A stretch of DNA of 64,000 bases, taken from positions 1,376,579-1,440,578 of the forward strand of contig BPHK01000001.1 in the NCBI GenBank assembly GCA_026003495.1. Reading direction: 5' to 3'. The notes beneath the pieces are model-generated. The model did not search any database. It was given only the letters and a program-made list of their open reading frames with translations, and had not been told where the DNA came from. Both the position numbers and the translations under genes were made by a program. This stretch comes from Candidatus Kapaibacterium sp. Lineage in GTDB: Bacteria > Bacteroidota > Ignavibacteria > Kapaibacteriales > NICIL-2. Position 1 is the stretch's first letter; each line of letters opens with the position of its first letter. Positions 9,339 to 18,465 of the stretch are shown in pieces.

Positions 9339-11681
9339 ATGCATCTAAACGACCGCGTCATGCAGGAACTCGACACCGGGCGCATTGCCCTCGAAACTGG
9401 CAACACCGGCCGCGCTCGTGTCTGCGCACGTCGTGCTATCTGGTTTGCACTCTCGGATGTTCTACCACCGACGGTCAACGCAATGCAAACTCTCCGCCAC
9501 CTTGCGGAAATTTTACCAACTATGTTAGCTGAACGCGCTCGACGACTCTGCCTTGGCGAGCGCCATCGGCTCGAAGGCGGCTCAGTCAGTGATGACCCAA
9601 TTGGTGATGCAGAAACGATTATCGCATACTGCCGAGAGCATACAGAGCTTCGCCATACACTGAGCACACGAATTTCATCAGCCGTCATGCATATCCTGAT
9701 GTACCTCGCATTCGCACTAAGCATGACCGGCAGTGTACTGAGCAAGGAAAATCCAGCCACCTGGACCATTGCCTCTCTCCCCAAAGAAGCACACGCAGGC
9801 GATACAATCTCTCTCGTTGTCCAAGCAACGATTGAGAAAGGGTGGCATATCTACGGCATTCAGGAATATTTGACACCTGATGGCATCGGACCTCAGCGAA
9901 CAGAGTTCACGGTGGCTAGCAATGCCGTTGGTATCCTCACGAGCAAAATGCGTATCGTGCCACCACCGCAGACTGAGTATGACTCTGCGTTTGAAATCAC
10001 CGTCGAGAAAATCAAGGGCACCGTTCGTTTTACACTGCCAATAGTCATCGGATCGGTATCGGCGGGCATCCACCGTGACACGCTCCGCATTTACCATCAG
10101 CTCTGCACCAACCAGAACTGCCTGCCTCCCGACGAAGTCGCGCTCCCATTCGAGCTACGCATTCTTCCATCGCGAAGCCCAAAGCCAGATTCTGCACACC
10201 TGCAGAGCACTCATCAGCCAACAGAGCCTACTTCTCCCTCCACACCATCAACAAGCATTTCGCCGGTGGCGTCAAATGTCCCAGAGGGAATCCCAAGTGC
10301 TCGTGAAGACTCAACTTCGAGCTTGTCATGGCTGGGGTTGATGGGGCTTGCGATTGTGCTCGGCATTGGATCATGGCTAATGCCATGCGTGTACCCAATG
10401 ATCCCAATTACTGTGTCATTTTTTACCAAGCGCGCCGAAAAAGAACACACTCGCCCCGTCCTTGATTCAGCGATCTATTCGCTCGGCATCATGAGCACCT
10501 TCATCGTCTTCGGTGCAGTCGCAGCGTTTTTCTTCGGTGCTACTGCCGGGCGCGACATTGCAACCAATCCATGGCTGAACTTTTTCCTTGCACTGTTGTT
10601 TCTGGTGATTGCCGGCAACCTCTTTGGAATGTATGAACTGCGATTGCCCTCACGCTTAGTCAACGCGCTCAACCGTGAATCCTCACGCACTCGAGGATAC
10701 CGCTCTTCGTTCCTGATGGGCATGGTCTTCTCCCTGACTTCATTCACCTGCACTGTCCCATTTGTGGACATCATCGGGAAAATGGCAGCCGGTGGTGAGT
10801 GGTTTCGTCCGCTTGCTGCAATGACGCTCTATGCCGCAGTTTTCGCCCTTCCCTTTTTTGGATTGGCACTTTTCCCCACTGCGATTACGCGCCTTCCGCG
10901 CTCTGGAATTTGGATGAACCACCTGAAGGTCTCGTTCGCATTCATCGAGATCGCGTTCGCGATTAGTTACCTTGCGCGTGTTGATAGCATCCTTGGTTGG
11001 CAAATCCTCTCACGGGAGCTGGTGCTTGCTACCTGGGCAAGTTGCACACTGCTTATTGCCCTCTACATCCTTGGCCTTTTCCGCACAAAGCTCGACTCAC
11101 CGCTCGAATACGTCGGAGGCATTCGCGCAACTATCGCCGCAGCATTCTTTGCGCTTACACTGTACCTGGTGCAAGGAATGTTTGGCGGCTCCGTCGGTCC
11201 TCTCGAGGCCTTTGTGTACGTTGAATCTGCTCGCCCTGTCGCTACCGCAGCCGATGAGACGCTGCGCCCATCAACAGCTCCTGCGATTGCGCCCGGCCAG
11301 TGGACTGAAGATCTCGATGCAGCACTTGCGCACGCACGTACACAGGGAGTGCCGGTGTTTGTAGATTTCACCGGCGTCAGCTGCACCAACTGCCGCTGGA
11401 TGGAAAAAAACATGTTCACTCAACCACCGGTTCGCTCCTTGATGGAGCGCATGATCTTGGTACGAGCATTTACCGATCGGCGGAACAATCCGCGCGATCA
11501 ATACTACAAGCGCTACCAACAGGAGCGCTTCGGTTCTACACTACTCCCGTTCTACGTGCTGCTGTCGCCGAATGGCTCGGTTATCGCGACCGCAACGTAC
11601 ACATCCGATCGTGACGAGTTCATTGCGTTCCTGCAGAAAGCGGTGTCGGCCCAGATGACCAGCAAGGCACAGCTGCCTTAG
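9339..11681 (+). CDS. dsbD: DsbD-type thiol:disulfide interchange protein with a 116-residue N-terminal extension
   Basis: A 780-residue protein. Residues 117-780 form a complete DsbD: signal/anchor from Met117, periplasmic N-domain with the redox pair Cys256/Cys261 (LCTNQNCLPP), membrane domain with paired cysteines Cys350 (WLMPCVYPMIP) and Cys471 (FTCTVPF), and a C-terminal thioredoxin domain with CTNC (Cys682/Cys685). It should carry electrons from cytoplasmic thioredoxin to periplasmic thiols. Residues 1-116 are an additional mostly helical, cysteine-containing domain (GNTGRARVCARRAIWFAL ...) read in the same frame; I do not recognise it securely. An internal ATG at 9687 could give a normal-length DsbD, so this may be two overlapping products. 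The stop codon overlaps that of dnaB on the other strand. Confidence 0.88.
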   Translation: MHLNDRVMQELDTGRIALETGNTGRARVCARRAIWFALSDVLPPTVNAMQTLRHLAEILPTMLAERARRLCLGERHRLEGGSVSDDPIGDAETIIAYCREHTELRHTLSTRISSAVMHILMYLAFALSMTGSVLSKENPATWTIASLPKEAHAGDTISLVVQATIEKGWHIYGIQEYLTPDGIGPQRTEFTVASNAVGILTSKMRIVPPPQTEYDSAFEITVEKIKGTVRFTLPIVIGSVSAGIHRDTLRIYHQLCTNQNCLPPDEVALPFELRILPSRSPKPDSAHLQSTHQPTEPTSPSTPSTSISPVASNVPEGIPSAREDSTSSLSWLGLMGLAIVLGIGSWLMPCVYPMIPITVSFFTKRAEKEHTRPVLDSAIYSLGIMSTFIVFGAVAAFFFGATAGRDIATNPWLNFFLALLFLVIAGNLFGMYELRLPSRLVNALNRESSRTRGYRSSFLMGMVFSLTSFTCTVPFVDIIGKMAAGGEWFRPLAAMTLYAAVFALPFFGLALFPTAITRLPRSGIWMNHLKVSFAFIEIAFAISYLARVDSILGWQILSRELVLATWASCTLLIALYILGLFRTKLDSPLEYVGGIRATIAAAFFALTLYLVQGMFGGSVGPLEAFVYVESARPVATAADETLRPSTAPAIAPGQWTEDLDAALAHARTQGVPVFVDFTGVSCTNCRWMEKNMFTQPPVRSLMERMILVRAFTDRRNNPRDQYYKRYQQERFGSTLLPFYVLLSPNGSVIATATYTSDRDEFIAFLQKAVSAQMTSKAQLP

Positions 11682-13132
11682 AAGCCAACAGGAGGAGGCG
11701 GCTCATCGAAGCTGAGTGCAAGATTTTCAAAGCGTGCGTAATCTTTCAAGTAGGCTGTTCGCACTGTGCCGATTGGCCCATTCCTCTGCTTTGCGATGAT
11801 CAGCTCAGCGGTGTTTTCCGTCGGGGAGCCATCGTCGTAGGTTGCGATGTCATACACCTCAGGGCGAGTGACGAACATGACCACGTCTGCATCCTGTTCG
11901 ATTGCGCCCGACTCACGCAAATCCGAGAGCATCGGACGTTTATCGGCGCGTGATTCCACGCTGCGATTGAGCTGGGCCAACGCAACGATGGGAATGTCGA
12001 GCTCCTTGGCGATTTGCTTGAGTGTCCGCGAGATAATCGAAATTTCCCGCTCGCGACTTTCCGCCTTCGGTGCATGGATGAGCTGGAGGTAATCAACAAA
12101 GATTGCTTGGACGTCGTGCTCTGCTTTGAGCCGTCGCGCCTTGGCACGCAGCTCCATCAAATCAAGCGCTGGCGAGTCATCAATGAAAATCGGTGCTTCT
12201 GCAATACGCCCAATCGTTTTGACAATCTTCTGCATTTCCTCGTGACTTAGTCTCCCGGTACGGATAGAATGTGCATTGACGCGCGCTTCCGCGCTCAGCA
12301 GGCGCATAACGATTTGCACGCCGGCCATCTCAATCGAGAAAAACCCCACGGGCAGTTTGAACTCAACGGCAATGTTGCGCGCAATGCTCAGTGCAAGCGC
12401 GGTTTTCCCCATCGAAGGTCGCGCTGCGATGATGATGAGGTCGGATTTCTGCAATCCTCCAAGGAGTTCGTCGAGCTTGACAAAACCGGTCGGCACGCCA
12501 GAGATACCATGCTCGACCCCCCGTTCCTGCAGCCGCGTGATCAGCTCGAACGTCGCACGTGCAAGTCGGTTGATGCTCGTGTATGATTTGCCCAGCCGCT
12601 GCTCAGCAAGAGAGAAGATCTCATTCTCTGCACGGTCAATCAGGTCGAGTGCATCCGTCGCATCGTCGAAGGATTGCTCGACAATCCGAGCTGCAGTTTG
12701 GAGCAGTTGGCGCTTGAGGTGTCGCTCCAGTACGATGCGTGCATGATGTTCAACTGCAGCACTCGAGACGACATTGGTCGAAATAGCGACAAGTTTTGCC
12801 GTCCCTCCGATGTAATCCAAGTGTCCGCGACGGCGAAGCTCATCAGTAACAGTGACCACATCAACGGGCACGCCCCGCTCGAAGAGTGCTAAAATTGACT
12901 CGTAAATCTTCCGGTGTTGGTCATGGTAGAATGCCGTCGGTTCGAGAATCTCGATGCACCGCGCAATTGCTGTTCGATCGAGAAAGAGCGCGCCGAGCAG
13001 TGCAATCTCTGCCTCCGTTGCATGCGGCGGCGTTTTGCCGCTCAGGAGTGGACTCTCTGACGAAACGGCGCGTTGCCGCTGCATCCCAAGCACTTTCTCG
13101 AGCGGATAGCCATACTCTTCCTGTGCAAACAT
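11678..13132 (-). CDS. dnaB: Replicative DNA helicase DnaB
   Basis: A 484-residue hexameric replicative helicase. It has the N-terminal DnaB domain (ATEAEIALLGALFLD), a linker, and the RecA-like C-terminal domain with Walker A ARPSMGKTALAL, Walker B IFVDYLQLI, the conserved LAQLNRSVE and the SDLRESGAIEQDADVV block. It unwinds the fork on the lagging strand and works with the DnaG primase also encoded here (37724-39556). The start is placed at ATG 13132; the frame runs 10 codons further to 13162 but that N-terminus has no support. No intein is present. The 3' end overlaps the dsbD-like gene by 4 bp in convergent orientation. Confidence 0.96.
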   Translation of the reverse strand: MFAQEEYGYPLEKVLGMQRQRAVSSESPLLSGKTPPHATEAEIALLGALFLDRTAIARCIEILEPTAFYHDQHRKIYESILALFERGVPVDVVTVTDELRRRGHLDYIGGTAKLVAISTNVVSSAAVEHHARIVLERHLKRQLLQTAARIVEQSFDDATDALDLIDRAENEIFSLAEQRLGKSYTSINRLARATFELITRLQERGVEHGISGVPTGFVKLDELLGGLQKSDLIIIAARPSMGKTALALSIARNIAVEFKLPVGFFSIEMAGVQIVMRLLSAEARVNAHSIRTGRLSHEEMQKIVKTIGRIAEAPIFIDDSPALDLMELRAKARRLKAEHDVQAIFVDYLQLIHAPKAESREREISIISRTLKQIAKELDIPIVALAQLNRSVESRADKRPMLSDLRESGAIEQDADVVMFVTRPEVYDIATYDDGSPTENTAELIIAKQRNGPIGTVRTAYLKDYARFENLALSFDEPPPPVGF

Positions 13133-13193
13133 CGCCGAGTTACCGTGTGTGACCAAATGCAAAATACCGCAGCGATACTTGACCGATGCATCC

Positions 13194-13201
13194 TATTTTT
13201 G
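13194..13201 (+). promoter_or_regulatory. -7 element TATTTTTG upstream of the rrf2 gene
   Basis: TATTTTTG matches TAnnTTTG and would place the start of transcription near 13208, 27 nt before the ATG at 13235. No clear TTG box lies 17 bp upstream. On the opposite strand of the same 102-bp divergent region, GTATTTTGCA (one base shorter than consensus) may serve dnaB; an identical GTATTTTGCA precedes dnaN. Confidence 0.45.
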
Positions 13202-13234
13202 CACACAGTCGAATGTGCATTCCAACACGGCGTA

Positions 13235-13735
13235 ATGATTTTTTCGCGTGCTTCCGAATATGCGATTCAAGCGATGCTGTACTTGGCCAAACGCTGGCTG
13301 GATGAACGCAAAGAGAAAGCCCCAGCCAACAGCCGAGTCCGCCATGGGTACATTCAGACGAAAGAAATCGCAGACGCGCACGGCATGCCGTACTACTTCC
13401 TTGCAAAGCTCATCCAGGATCTGACGAGGGCGGGTCTTGTCACTTCGACCAAAGGACCAGGCGGTGGCATCCGTTTAGCACGCGACCCAAGCAAAATCAC
13501 CGTCCTCGACGTTGCGCGATCAGTAGATAACTTGCAGTACGTTACCGATTGCGTCATCGGGTATGAAAAATGCAGTCCTGATCATCCATGCCCACTACAC
13601 CACGACTGGGAAAAAATTCGGGCGCGCATCTTCGAAGTCATTCGTGATAAAACTCTTGCCGACCTGGTAAAAGATGCAACGTTCCAGGATGGCAGACTGA
13701 TGGCACCCCGCACCAGCCAAGCAGAGGCGAGCTAA
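13235..13735 (+). CDS. Rrf2-family transcriptional regulator with possible iron-sulfur cysteines
   Basis: A 166-residue Rrf2/IscR-like regulator. The N-terminal winged helix begins with the family signature MIFSRASEYAIQAMLYLA, followed by the recognition region (TKEIADAHGMPYYFLAKLIQDL) and the wing with KGPGGGIRLAR. Three cysteines, Cys106, Cys113 and Cys119 (spacing C-x6-C-x5-C), sit where IscR/NsrR bind a [2Fe-2S] cluster, so redox or NO/iron sensing is plausible but inferred. The start at ATG 13235 was chosen for this signature; the open frame begins at 13073 inside dnaB. It is transcribed divergently from dnaB. Its targets are unknown. Confidence 0.88.
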   Translation: MIFSRASEYAIQAMLYLAKRWLDERKEKAPANSRVRHGYIQTKEIADAHGMPYYFLAKLIQDLTRAGLVTSTKGPGGGIRLARDPSKITVLDVARSVDNLQYVTDCVIGYEKCSPDHPCPLHHDWEKIRARIFEVIRDKTLADLVKDATFQDGRLMAPRTSQAEAS

Positions 13736-14163
13736 GCTCCCTCCCCGCCAGGCACACTGATACGTGTGATGTTCTCTCGCCGGCGTCCACGCTTGGGGCG
13801 ATAGTCAAGCTGCGCAAGACGGTTTGCAATATCCAATCCGTGTCCACTGGGCGCACGAAGGAGTTCGGCGCGCGGCACCTGCACTGGATTGAACGGTGGC
13901 GCCGTATCGCGAATTATCACCGAGCAGGTACGCCCATCGAAGGTGATGGCAAGGTGAATAGTCTCGCCCTCTCGCTGACGATACCCATGGCGAATGATGT
14001 TTGAGCAGATCTCATCACACGCGAGCACAAGTGACCAGGAACTCCGATGTGCAATGCCCCAGGCAGAGCAGTGCACCTCGAGAAATCGCCGCATGTCAGC
14101 AAGTGCGTCCAAGCGCGCGGGGAACTCTCTTTCCGCCATTACGTGCGTGTGTGTTCTACTCAT
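13732..14163 (-). CDS. Anti-sigma regulatory factor / RsbW-like serine protein kinase
   Basis: A 143-residue GHKL-fold ATPase of the RsbW/SpoIIAB class. The N-box is visible as LACDEICSNIIRHGY, the G1 box as IRDTAPPFNP and the G2 region as SGHGLDIANRL. In known modules such a kinase phosphorylates a STAS antagonist and, when free, binds a sigma factor or another output. Its start codon overlaps the STAS gene stop by 4 bp (ATGA), so translation is probably coupled in a PP2C-STAS-kinase operon. No sigma factor lies next to it, so the partner controlled is unknown. The 3' end overlaps that of the rrf2 gene by 4 bp. Confidence 0.88.
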   Translation of the reverse strand: MSRTHTHVMAEREFPARLDALADMRRFLEVHCSAWGIAHRSSWSLVLACDEICSNIIRHGYRQREGETIHLAITFDGRTCSVIIRDTAPPFNPVQVPRAELLRAPSGHGLDIANRLAQLDYRPKRGRRRENITRISVPGGEGA

Positions 14164-14528
14164 TGCTGGTCAGGGTGTTGCATGAATGCAGCATACGCTT
14201 GGTCGGGATGCTCGGTGATTTGGAAGATGTGCTGGAAGCCGAGCATGTCCATGATCGTTGCAATCCGCTCATTGAGTGAGCAAATTTTTAGGTCGCCACC
14301 TGCAGAACGCAGAGGCTCAAGATGAGCCATAAACACACCAAGTCCCGCACTGGAAATGTACTCCAGCTCCGCACAATCAATGATGACACGCGTGACGCCT
14401 TGCTCGACAAGGCTGCCGAGCATCTCATCCAACTGCGGTGCGGTGTATGCATCCAGGTAGCCATGGAGATGGACTGCCACAATACCATTGTCGAGATGAG
14501 TGGTGCTTGCACTAAATCCCTGTACCAT
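14160..14528 (-). CDS. STAS-domain anti-anti-sigma factor
   Basis: A 122-residue single STAS domain. The phosphorylation-site region YISSAGLGVF is intact, with the usual preceding strand RVIIDCAEL. It is expected to bind the RsbW-like kinase when unphosphorylated and release the kinase's target. The start overlaps the upstream PP2C phosphatase gene by 17 bp, and the stop overlaps the kinase start by 4 bp, which fits a tightly coupled module. Confidence 0.9.
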   Translation of the reverse strand: MVQGFSASTTHLDNGIVAVHLHGYLDAYTAPQLDEMLGSLVEQGVTRVIIDCAELEYISSAGLGVFMAHLEPLRSAGGDLKICSLNERIATIMDMLGFQHIFQITEHPDQAYAAFMQHPDQQ

Positions 14529-16605
14529 TGGTTGCCTTTGAAGGAGTGGAACATCGGAGTACGACCATCGTCATGTCATCATGGAGGATAAAATCGCCTA
14601 CGTACTGCCGGAGCACAGACTGAAGATACACTGCCGCAGCCCGAGCACTCGGCAACATTGCAGCACGTGCGACGTGCTCTGCAAAACCACTGATCCCAAG
14701 CTCGCCTCGGCTGTTGAGCCCTGCTTCGATGACACCGTCGGTGTAGAGCACCACCATCGAAGAACTGCTATCGAGTGATAGCTCCTCGGTAATTGCAGCG
14801 AAGCGCTCGGTGCTAACAAGTCCAATTGCTAATCCAGGTGATGAGTGAATTTCGATACGACCGCCTTTACTAGCAACAAGTGGTGGTGGATGCCCCGCCC
14901 GAACAACATGGAGCATGCCATCTGGTGCAATACCTACTGCGATGAGCGAGATATAGACCCGTGGTTCAAGGACGCCATCAAATGCACGGTGAATACGCAG
15001 AACAAATTCACGCACATCAGAGCAGAGCGGCGCAAGTGCAATGCAGACACCTTTGAGCTTTGCCATGTAGAACGCAGCACTAATGCCTTTCCCACTAACG
15101 TCCGCCACAAGAACGCATGCCGTTCCTCCCGCCAACCAAAAGAAGTCGTAGTAGTCACCGCCGACCTCATAGGCAGGTTCTGACCACCCCACAACGTCCC
15201 ATCCGTTGAGCGTAGGAATGTTCACCGGAAGCAGCTTCTGCTGAATTTCGCGTCCCATCATCAACTCACGTTGAAGGCGTTCGCGCTCAATTGCTTGCTG
15301 CATGAGTCGCTGGTTGGCGAGTGCAACCGATACCGCTGGCGCAAAAGCCTCGAGTAGCTCTGCATCGCCACGTTCGAACGCAAAGGGTCGCCCGCTGGCC
15401 AGGACTATCGCACCATAAGAGACCTCGCTATCCCTCAGTGGGACGACCAGGAGCGACTGCGCATAGGATTCAGCCGAACGTGCAATGCGGAAAAACCGCT
15501 CATCTTCGCGAAGCCACGGAATCACGATTGCATCATCTGCAAGAGCGTCGCCGAGCACCTCCGGAATGTGGAGTGCCTTAGCGCGTTCTCGATCGGTCCC
15601 TGCAATTGCTGCGATACTCCACGCGCTACTTTCGCTGCGCAGCAGCAGCCACGCACTCGTTGCTTCGCTCAACCCAAGTGCAAGTGTGACCACTGTCTGG
15701 TAGAGTTGCTCGGATTGATCGTGCTGCGCAGCGACACGGTTAAGGAACGTAATCGCATCGAACTCAAACTCCCTTCGCTCTGCTGAACTCTCACCACTGA
15801 CAACCGTCACAAGAACGACGACTGCAAATGCAGCGACCATCAGAAGAAGTGAGCCAGCAACAGCCGAAGATTCAGCCATCCACTGCGCAACTGCTCGCGC
15901 TTGCTGGGATTGTCCATCGAAGAGGTTGGCGGCAGCAACCGTAGCGCTGATAGCAAGTGCTGCCGCCCACCCTGCAAGGCCCCATCGCTCGGTGCGGGAC
16001 ATAAGCCGCAACCAACGTCGCCGCCGAGCGAGCAACAGCGTAAGCACGATGAGCAAAACAATGTTGAACACTTTCGCAGCTCCCAGCGATTCGATACCAA
16101 GAATGCGCTCTCCCCACGCGAGTACGAGCACTACTGCAAGGGCAAAACCCACAACCTGCAGAAGGATTGGCGTCCGCGCTGTCCGATAGCTGAAGAACAC
16201 ACTAAGCATTCCGTGCATCATCCATCCCAGAAATGCAAGTATCGCCCCACCCTCGATCGTAAGCACTGCGCCGTGCCAGAAGCCAGGCCCAGCCGGCACT
16301 TGCATCAACAGGAGTACGCCGATCGTCCCCACCGTGCACCACCGAAGCCATGTGCGAATATGCTGCATATCCGGTGCTTGACGCTCTTGACTTGTGCGGA
16401 CGATCAACCACGCATAGACCACAACAGCAGCACTGGCTCCGAGAGCATCAGCGAGCGCAACCACCTGGTACATCCACTCAGGCATCCAGCGCTCGAATCC
16501 TTCGAGCAATCCCCGAATCGTTGCATGCACACCTCCAATGGCTGCTCCCAGCAGGATGAGCGATGGTGTCGTCAGCCGTAAGGATTCCATTCGATGATCT
16601 GCCAT
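14512..16605 (-). CDS. Membrane-bound PP2C/SpoIIE-type phosphatase with GAF domain (RsbU-like)
   Basis: A 697-residue sensor phosphatase. Residues about 1-270 contain seven or more hydrophobic helices. A GAF-like domain follows (around 300-440, ending LANQRLMQQ), then a short coiled linker and the SpoIIE catalytic domain (around 455-690) with metal-binding aspartates in EVGGDYYDFF, VADVSGKG and HDDMTMVVL. It should dephosphorylate the STAS protein encoded next, in response to a membrane or small-molecule cue. The open frame extends upstream through tRNA-Thr to 16809, which cannot be real coding sequence; ATG 16605 or 16590 are the sensible starts. Confidence 0.9.
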   Translation of the reverse strand: MADHRMESLRLTTPSLILLGAAIGGVHATIRGLLEGFERWMPEWMYQVVALADALGASAAVVVYAWLIVRTSQERQAPDMQHIRTWLRWCTVGTIGVLLLMQVPAGPGFWHGAVLTIEGGAILAFLGWMMHGMLSVFFSYRTARTPILLQVVGFALAVVLVLAWGERILGIESLGAAKVFNIVLLIVLTLLLARRRRWLRLMSRTERWGLAGWAAALAISATVAAANLFDGQSQQARAVAQWMAESSAVAGSLLLMVAAFAVVVLVTVVSGESSAERREFEFDAITFLNRVAAQHDQSEQLYQTVVTLALGLSEATSAWLLLRSESSAWSIAAIAGTDRERAKALHIPEVLGDALADDAIVIPWLREDERFFRIARSAESYAQSLLVVPLRDSEVSYGAIVLASGRPFAFERGDAELLEAFAPAVSVALANQRLMQQAIERERLQRELMMGREIQQKLLPVNIPTLNGWDVVGWSEPAYEVGGDYYDFFWLAGGTACVLVADVSGKGISAAFYMAKLKGVCIALAPLCSDVREFVLRIHRAFDGVLEPRVYISLIAVGIAPDGMLHVVRAGHPPPLVASKGGRIEIHSSPGLAIGLVSTERFAAITEELSLDSSSSMVVLYTDGVIEAGLNSRGELGISGFAEHVARAAMLPSARAAAVYLQSVLRQYVGDFILHDDMTMVVLRCSTPSKATNGTGI

Positions 16606-16681
16606 TGAAATGGTGGCGCACCTTTGGTGAAAATTAGCGACTGCGGTGCGCGAGCTACGCAACGAACGCGCATTTGTTGCG

Positions 16682-16713
16682 CAAAAAAATGCCCGAAGCG
16701 CATTGCTTCGGGC
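16682..16713 (-). terminator. Rho-independent terminator after tRNA-Thr(CGU)
   Basis: On the minus strand GCCCGAAGC-AATGC-GCTTCGGGC forms a perfect 9-bp stem with a 5-nt loop (16691-16713) and is followed directly by ATTTTTTTGC. It sits 12 bp beyond the 3' end of the tRNA and would end that transcript before the downstream phosphatase gene. Confidence 0.85.
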
Positions 16714-16724
16714 TACCTCCGCAG

Positions 16725-16797
16725 AGCCAACAACCGGACTCGAACCGGTGACCTGCTCATTACGAGTGAGCTGCTCTACCAGCTGAGCTATGTTGGC
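16725..16797 (-). tRNA. tRNA-Thr (anticodon CGU)
   Basis: A complete 73-nt cloverleaf: acceptor GCCAACA/TGTTGGC, TA at positions 8-9, D arm GCTC...GAGC, anticodon stem GCTCA/TGAGC with loop CTCGTAA (anticodon CGT), T arm ACCGG-TTCGAGT-CCGGT and discriminator T. CCA is not encoded. A promoter lies just upstream and a terminator just downstream, so it is a single-gene transcription unit. Confidence 0.96.
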
Positions 16798-16806
16798 ATG
16801 CGGGCG

Positions 16807-16837
16807 CAAAAATACTGCGTTCCAACGTATTTGTCAA
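16807..16837 (-). promoter_or_regulatory. Promoter of tRNA-Thr(CGU): TTGACA-17-TATTTTTG
   Basis: TTGACA (16832-16837) and TATTTTTG (16807-16814) are separated by 17 bp, and the predicted start lies only a few bases before the tRNA 5' end. This is the clearest promoter in the window and combines a classical -35 box with the Bacteroidota TAnnTTTG element. The -35 box overlaps the stop codon of the M32 carboxypeptidase gene. Confidence 0.75.
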
Positions 16838-18357
16838 GCGTTTCCGTAGATACGCCGCACCTTCTGCCATGCGTATTCGACAAAGTCATGCTCGCTGAGC
16901 GCGTTCCCTGTTACGCTGGCAACCAATTCAGCTGGATCCAGAGTCCGCCCCCATTGGTGGATGGAATCTTTCAGCCACTGCCGAATTGGTGCGAACTTGC
17001 CTTGCCGGATAAGGTCCGGAGCCTCGGGCATCGCTTCGAGCAATGCACGCCGGAACATTGCCGCGTAGAGCTTGCCAAGCGTGTAACTGGGGAAGTATCC
17101 AAAGCCACCGAACGACCAGTGAATGTCCTGCAAACATCCATTCGCATCGTCCGGCACCTCGATGCCGAGCAGATCCCGCGTGAGCGTGTTCCACTGCTCA
17201 GGCACTTCATCAACCGTCATGCTGCCTTCGAGAAGCTGCTTTTCGATGCGGTACCGAACGATGATGTGCATGTTGTAGGTAACCTCATCGGCTTCGATGC
17301 GAATGAGCGATGGTTCAACGACGTTGATCGCTGCGTACATCTGCTTCGGTGTTACCCCCGCAAGCTGCGATGGGAAGTGCGATTGCAGCACCGGCAGCGC
17401 CCACTGCCAGAATTCTTCCGATCGGGCAATGATGTTCTCCCAAAAGAGCGACTGCGATTCATGAATTCCCATCGAAGTACCTTCCCGAGCCAGCGTTCCG
17501 TCGAGCTCAGCACGCATGCCCTGTTCATAGAGCCCGTGCCCTGCTTCATGAATCAACCCAAACAGACACGAACGCAGGTCATGCTCGTTGATACGTGTCG
17601 TCAAGCGGACATCGGCTGTCGCAAACGAGGTGCAGAATGGGTGAGCAGAAAGATCAACGCGCCCAGCAGAAAAATCGAAGCCCATCGCCTCGATGATCGT
17701 GCGTGCCGCATCCAATTGCTTCTGTGCTGGATAGTGCTGTGTGAGGATGCTGCGATCTGGTGCGAGGCCAGAGGCTTTTACCGCATCGAGGATTTCCCGC
17801 GTTGCCTGCGATAGTCGCTCGAATATTGGGCTGAGCATGTGCACGGTCATACCTGGCTCGTAGAGATCAAGCAGCGCATCGTAGGGATGCTGGCTGTATC
17901 CTCGGTGCTGTGCTTCTTCCCGCGCAAGTTCGACGAGTGTAGCCAGATCATCGCGAAAGAGCGCAAACGATGACCTCGCACGCGCTTGTTTCCACCGCTC
18001 TTGTGCAAGTGTTGTGACACGCGCTTTTCGCCGGACGAAATCCTCTGGCAATGCGACAGCCTGCTGGACATGCCGAATAAAGACCCGCACGATGCGCTTT
18101 TCGAACTCACTGAGCTCACCATCAATCGCAGGGAGCGATTGCGCAAAATCCTCCACCAGACGTTGAGCGCTGTCGCTGGTCAGGATTGAATGCGCCATCG
18201 CGCTCAGCGTTGCAATCTGTTCAGCACGCGCCGCTGCAGCAGCGGGAGGCATGTAGGTTTCTTGATCCCAACCGAGCAGGGCAATCGCCGACTGAAGGTC
18301 GGAGGCGTTTCGCATCAAGCTGAGCACTTCGTGATATGCACGTTGCGGTTCCATCAT
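16834..18357 (-). CDS. M32-family metallocarboxypeptidase (thermostable carboxypeptidase Taq type)
   Basis: A 507-residue cytoplasmic zinc carboxypeptidase. The HEAGH zinc motif is at residues 270-274 and the third ligand region is HESQSLFWEN (Glu300). The IRIEADEVTYN block near residue 360 and DIHWSFGGFGYFPSYTLG are family signatures. Length is typical (about 500). It trims C-terminal residues from peptides with broad specificity. Two adjacent ATGs (18357 and 18354) could both start it. It is preceded by a gap of about 108 bp from the PyrK-like gene. Confidence 0.94.
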   Translation of the reverse strand: MMEPQRAYHEVLSLMRNASDLQSAIALLGWDQETYMPPAAAAARAEQIATLSAMAHSILTSDSAQRLVEDFAQSLPAIDGELSEFEKRIVRVFIRHVQQAVALPEDFVRRKARVTTLAQERWKQARARSSFALFRDDLATLVELAREEAQHRGYSQHPYDALLDLYEPGMTVHMLSPIFERLSQATREILDAVKASGLAPDRSILTQHYPAQKQLDAARTIIEAMGFDFSAGRVDLSAHPFCTSFATADVRLTTRINEHDLRSCLFGLIHEAGHGLYEQGMRAELDGTLAREGTSMGIHESQSLFWENIIARSEEFWQWALPVLQSHFPSQLAGVTPKQMYAAINVVEPSLIRIEADEVTYNMHIIVRYRIEKQLLEGSMTVDEVPEQWNTLTRDLLGIEVPDDANGCLQDIHWSFGGFGYFPSYTLGKLYAAMFRRALLEAMPEAPDLIRQGKFAPIRQWLKDSIHQWGRTLDPAELVASVTGNALSEHDFVEYAWQKVRRIYGNA

Positions 18358-18465
18358 GAGCGGGCAAGTCTATGTAACAGACACGTAGTATCGCAGGTGG
18401 ATGGCACACCCACCACATCGTGGCTGAATGTGCCGACAGCATGCACGTTAGAGGAGGATGCAACC

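Noticed and set aside
16606-16809. N-terminal extension of the phosphatase gene through tRNA-Thr
   Set aside because: The extra residues are a translation of the tRNA and its terminator.
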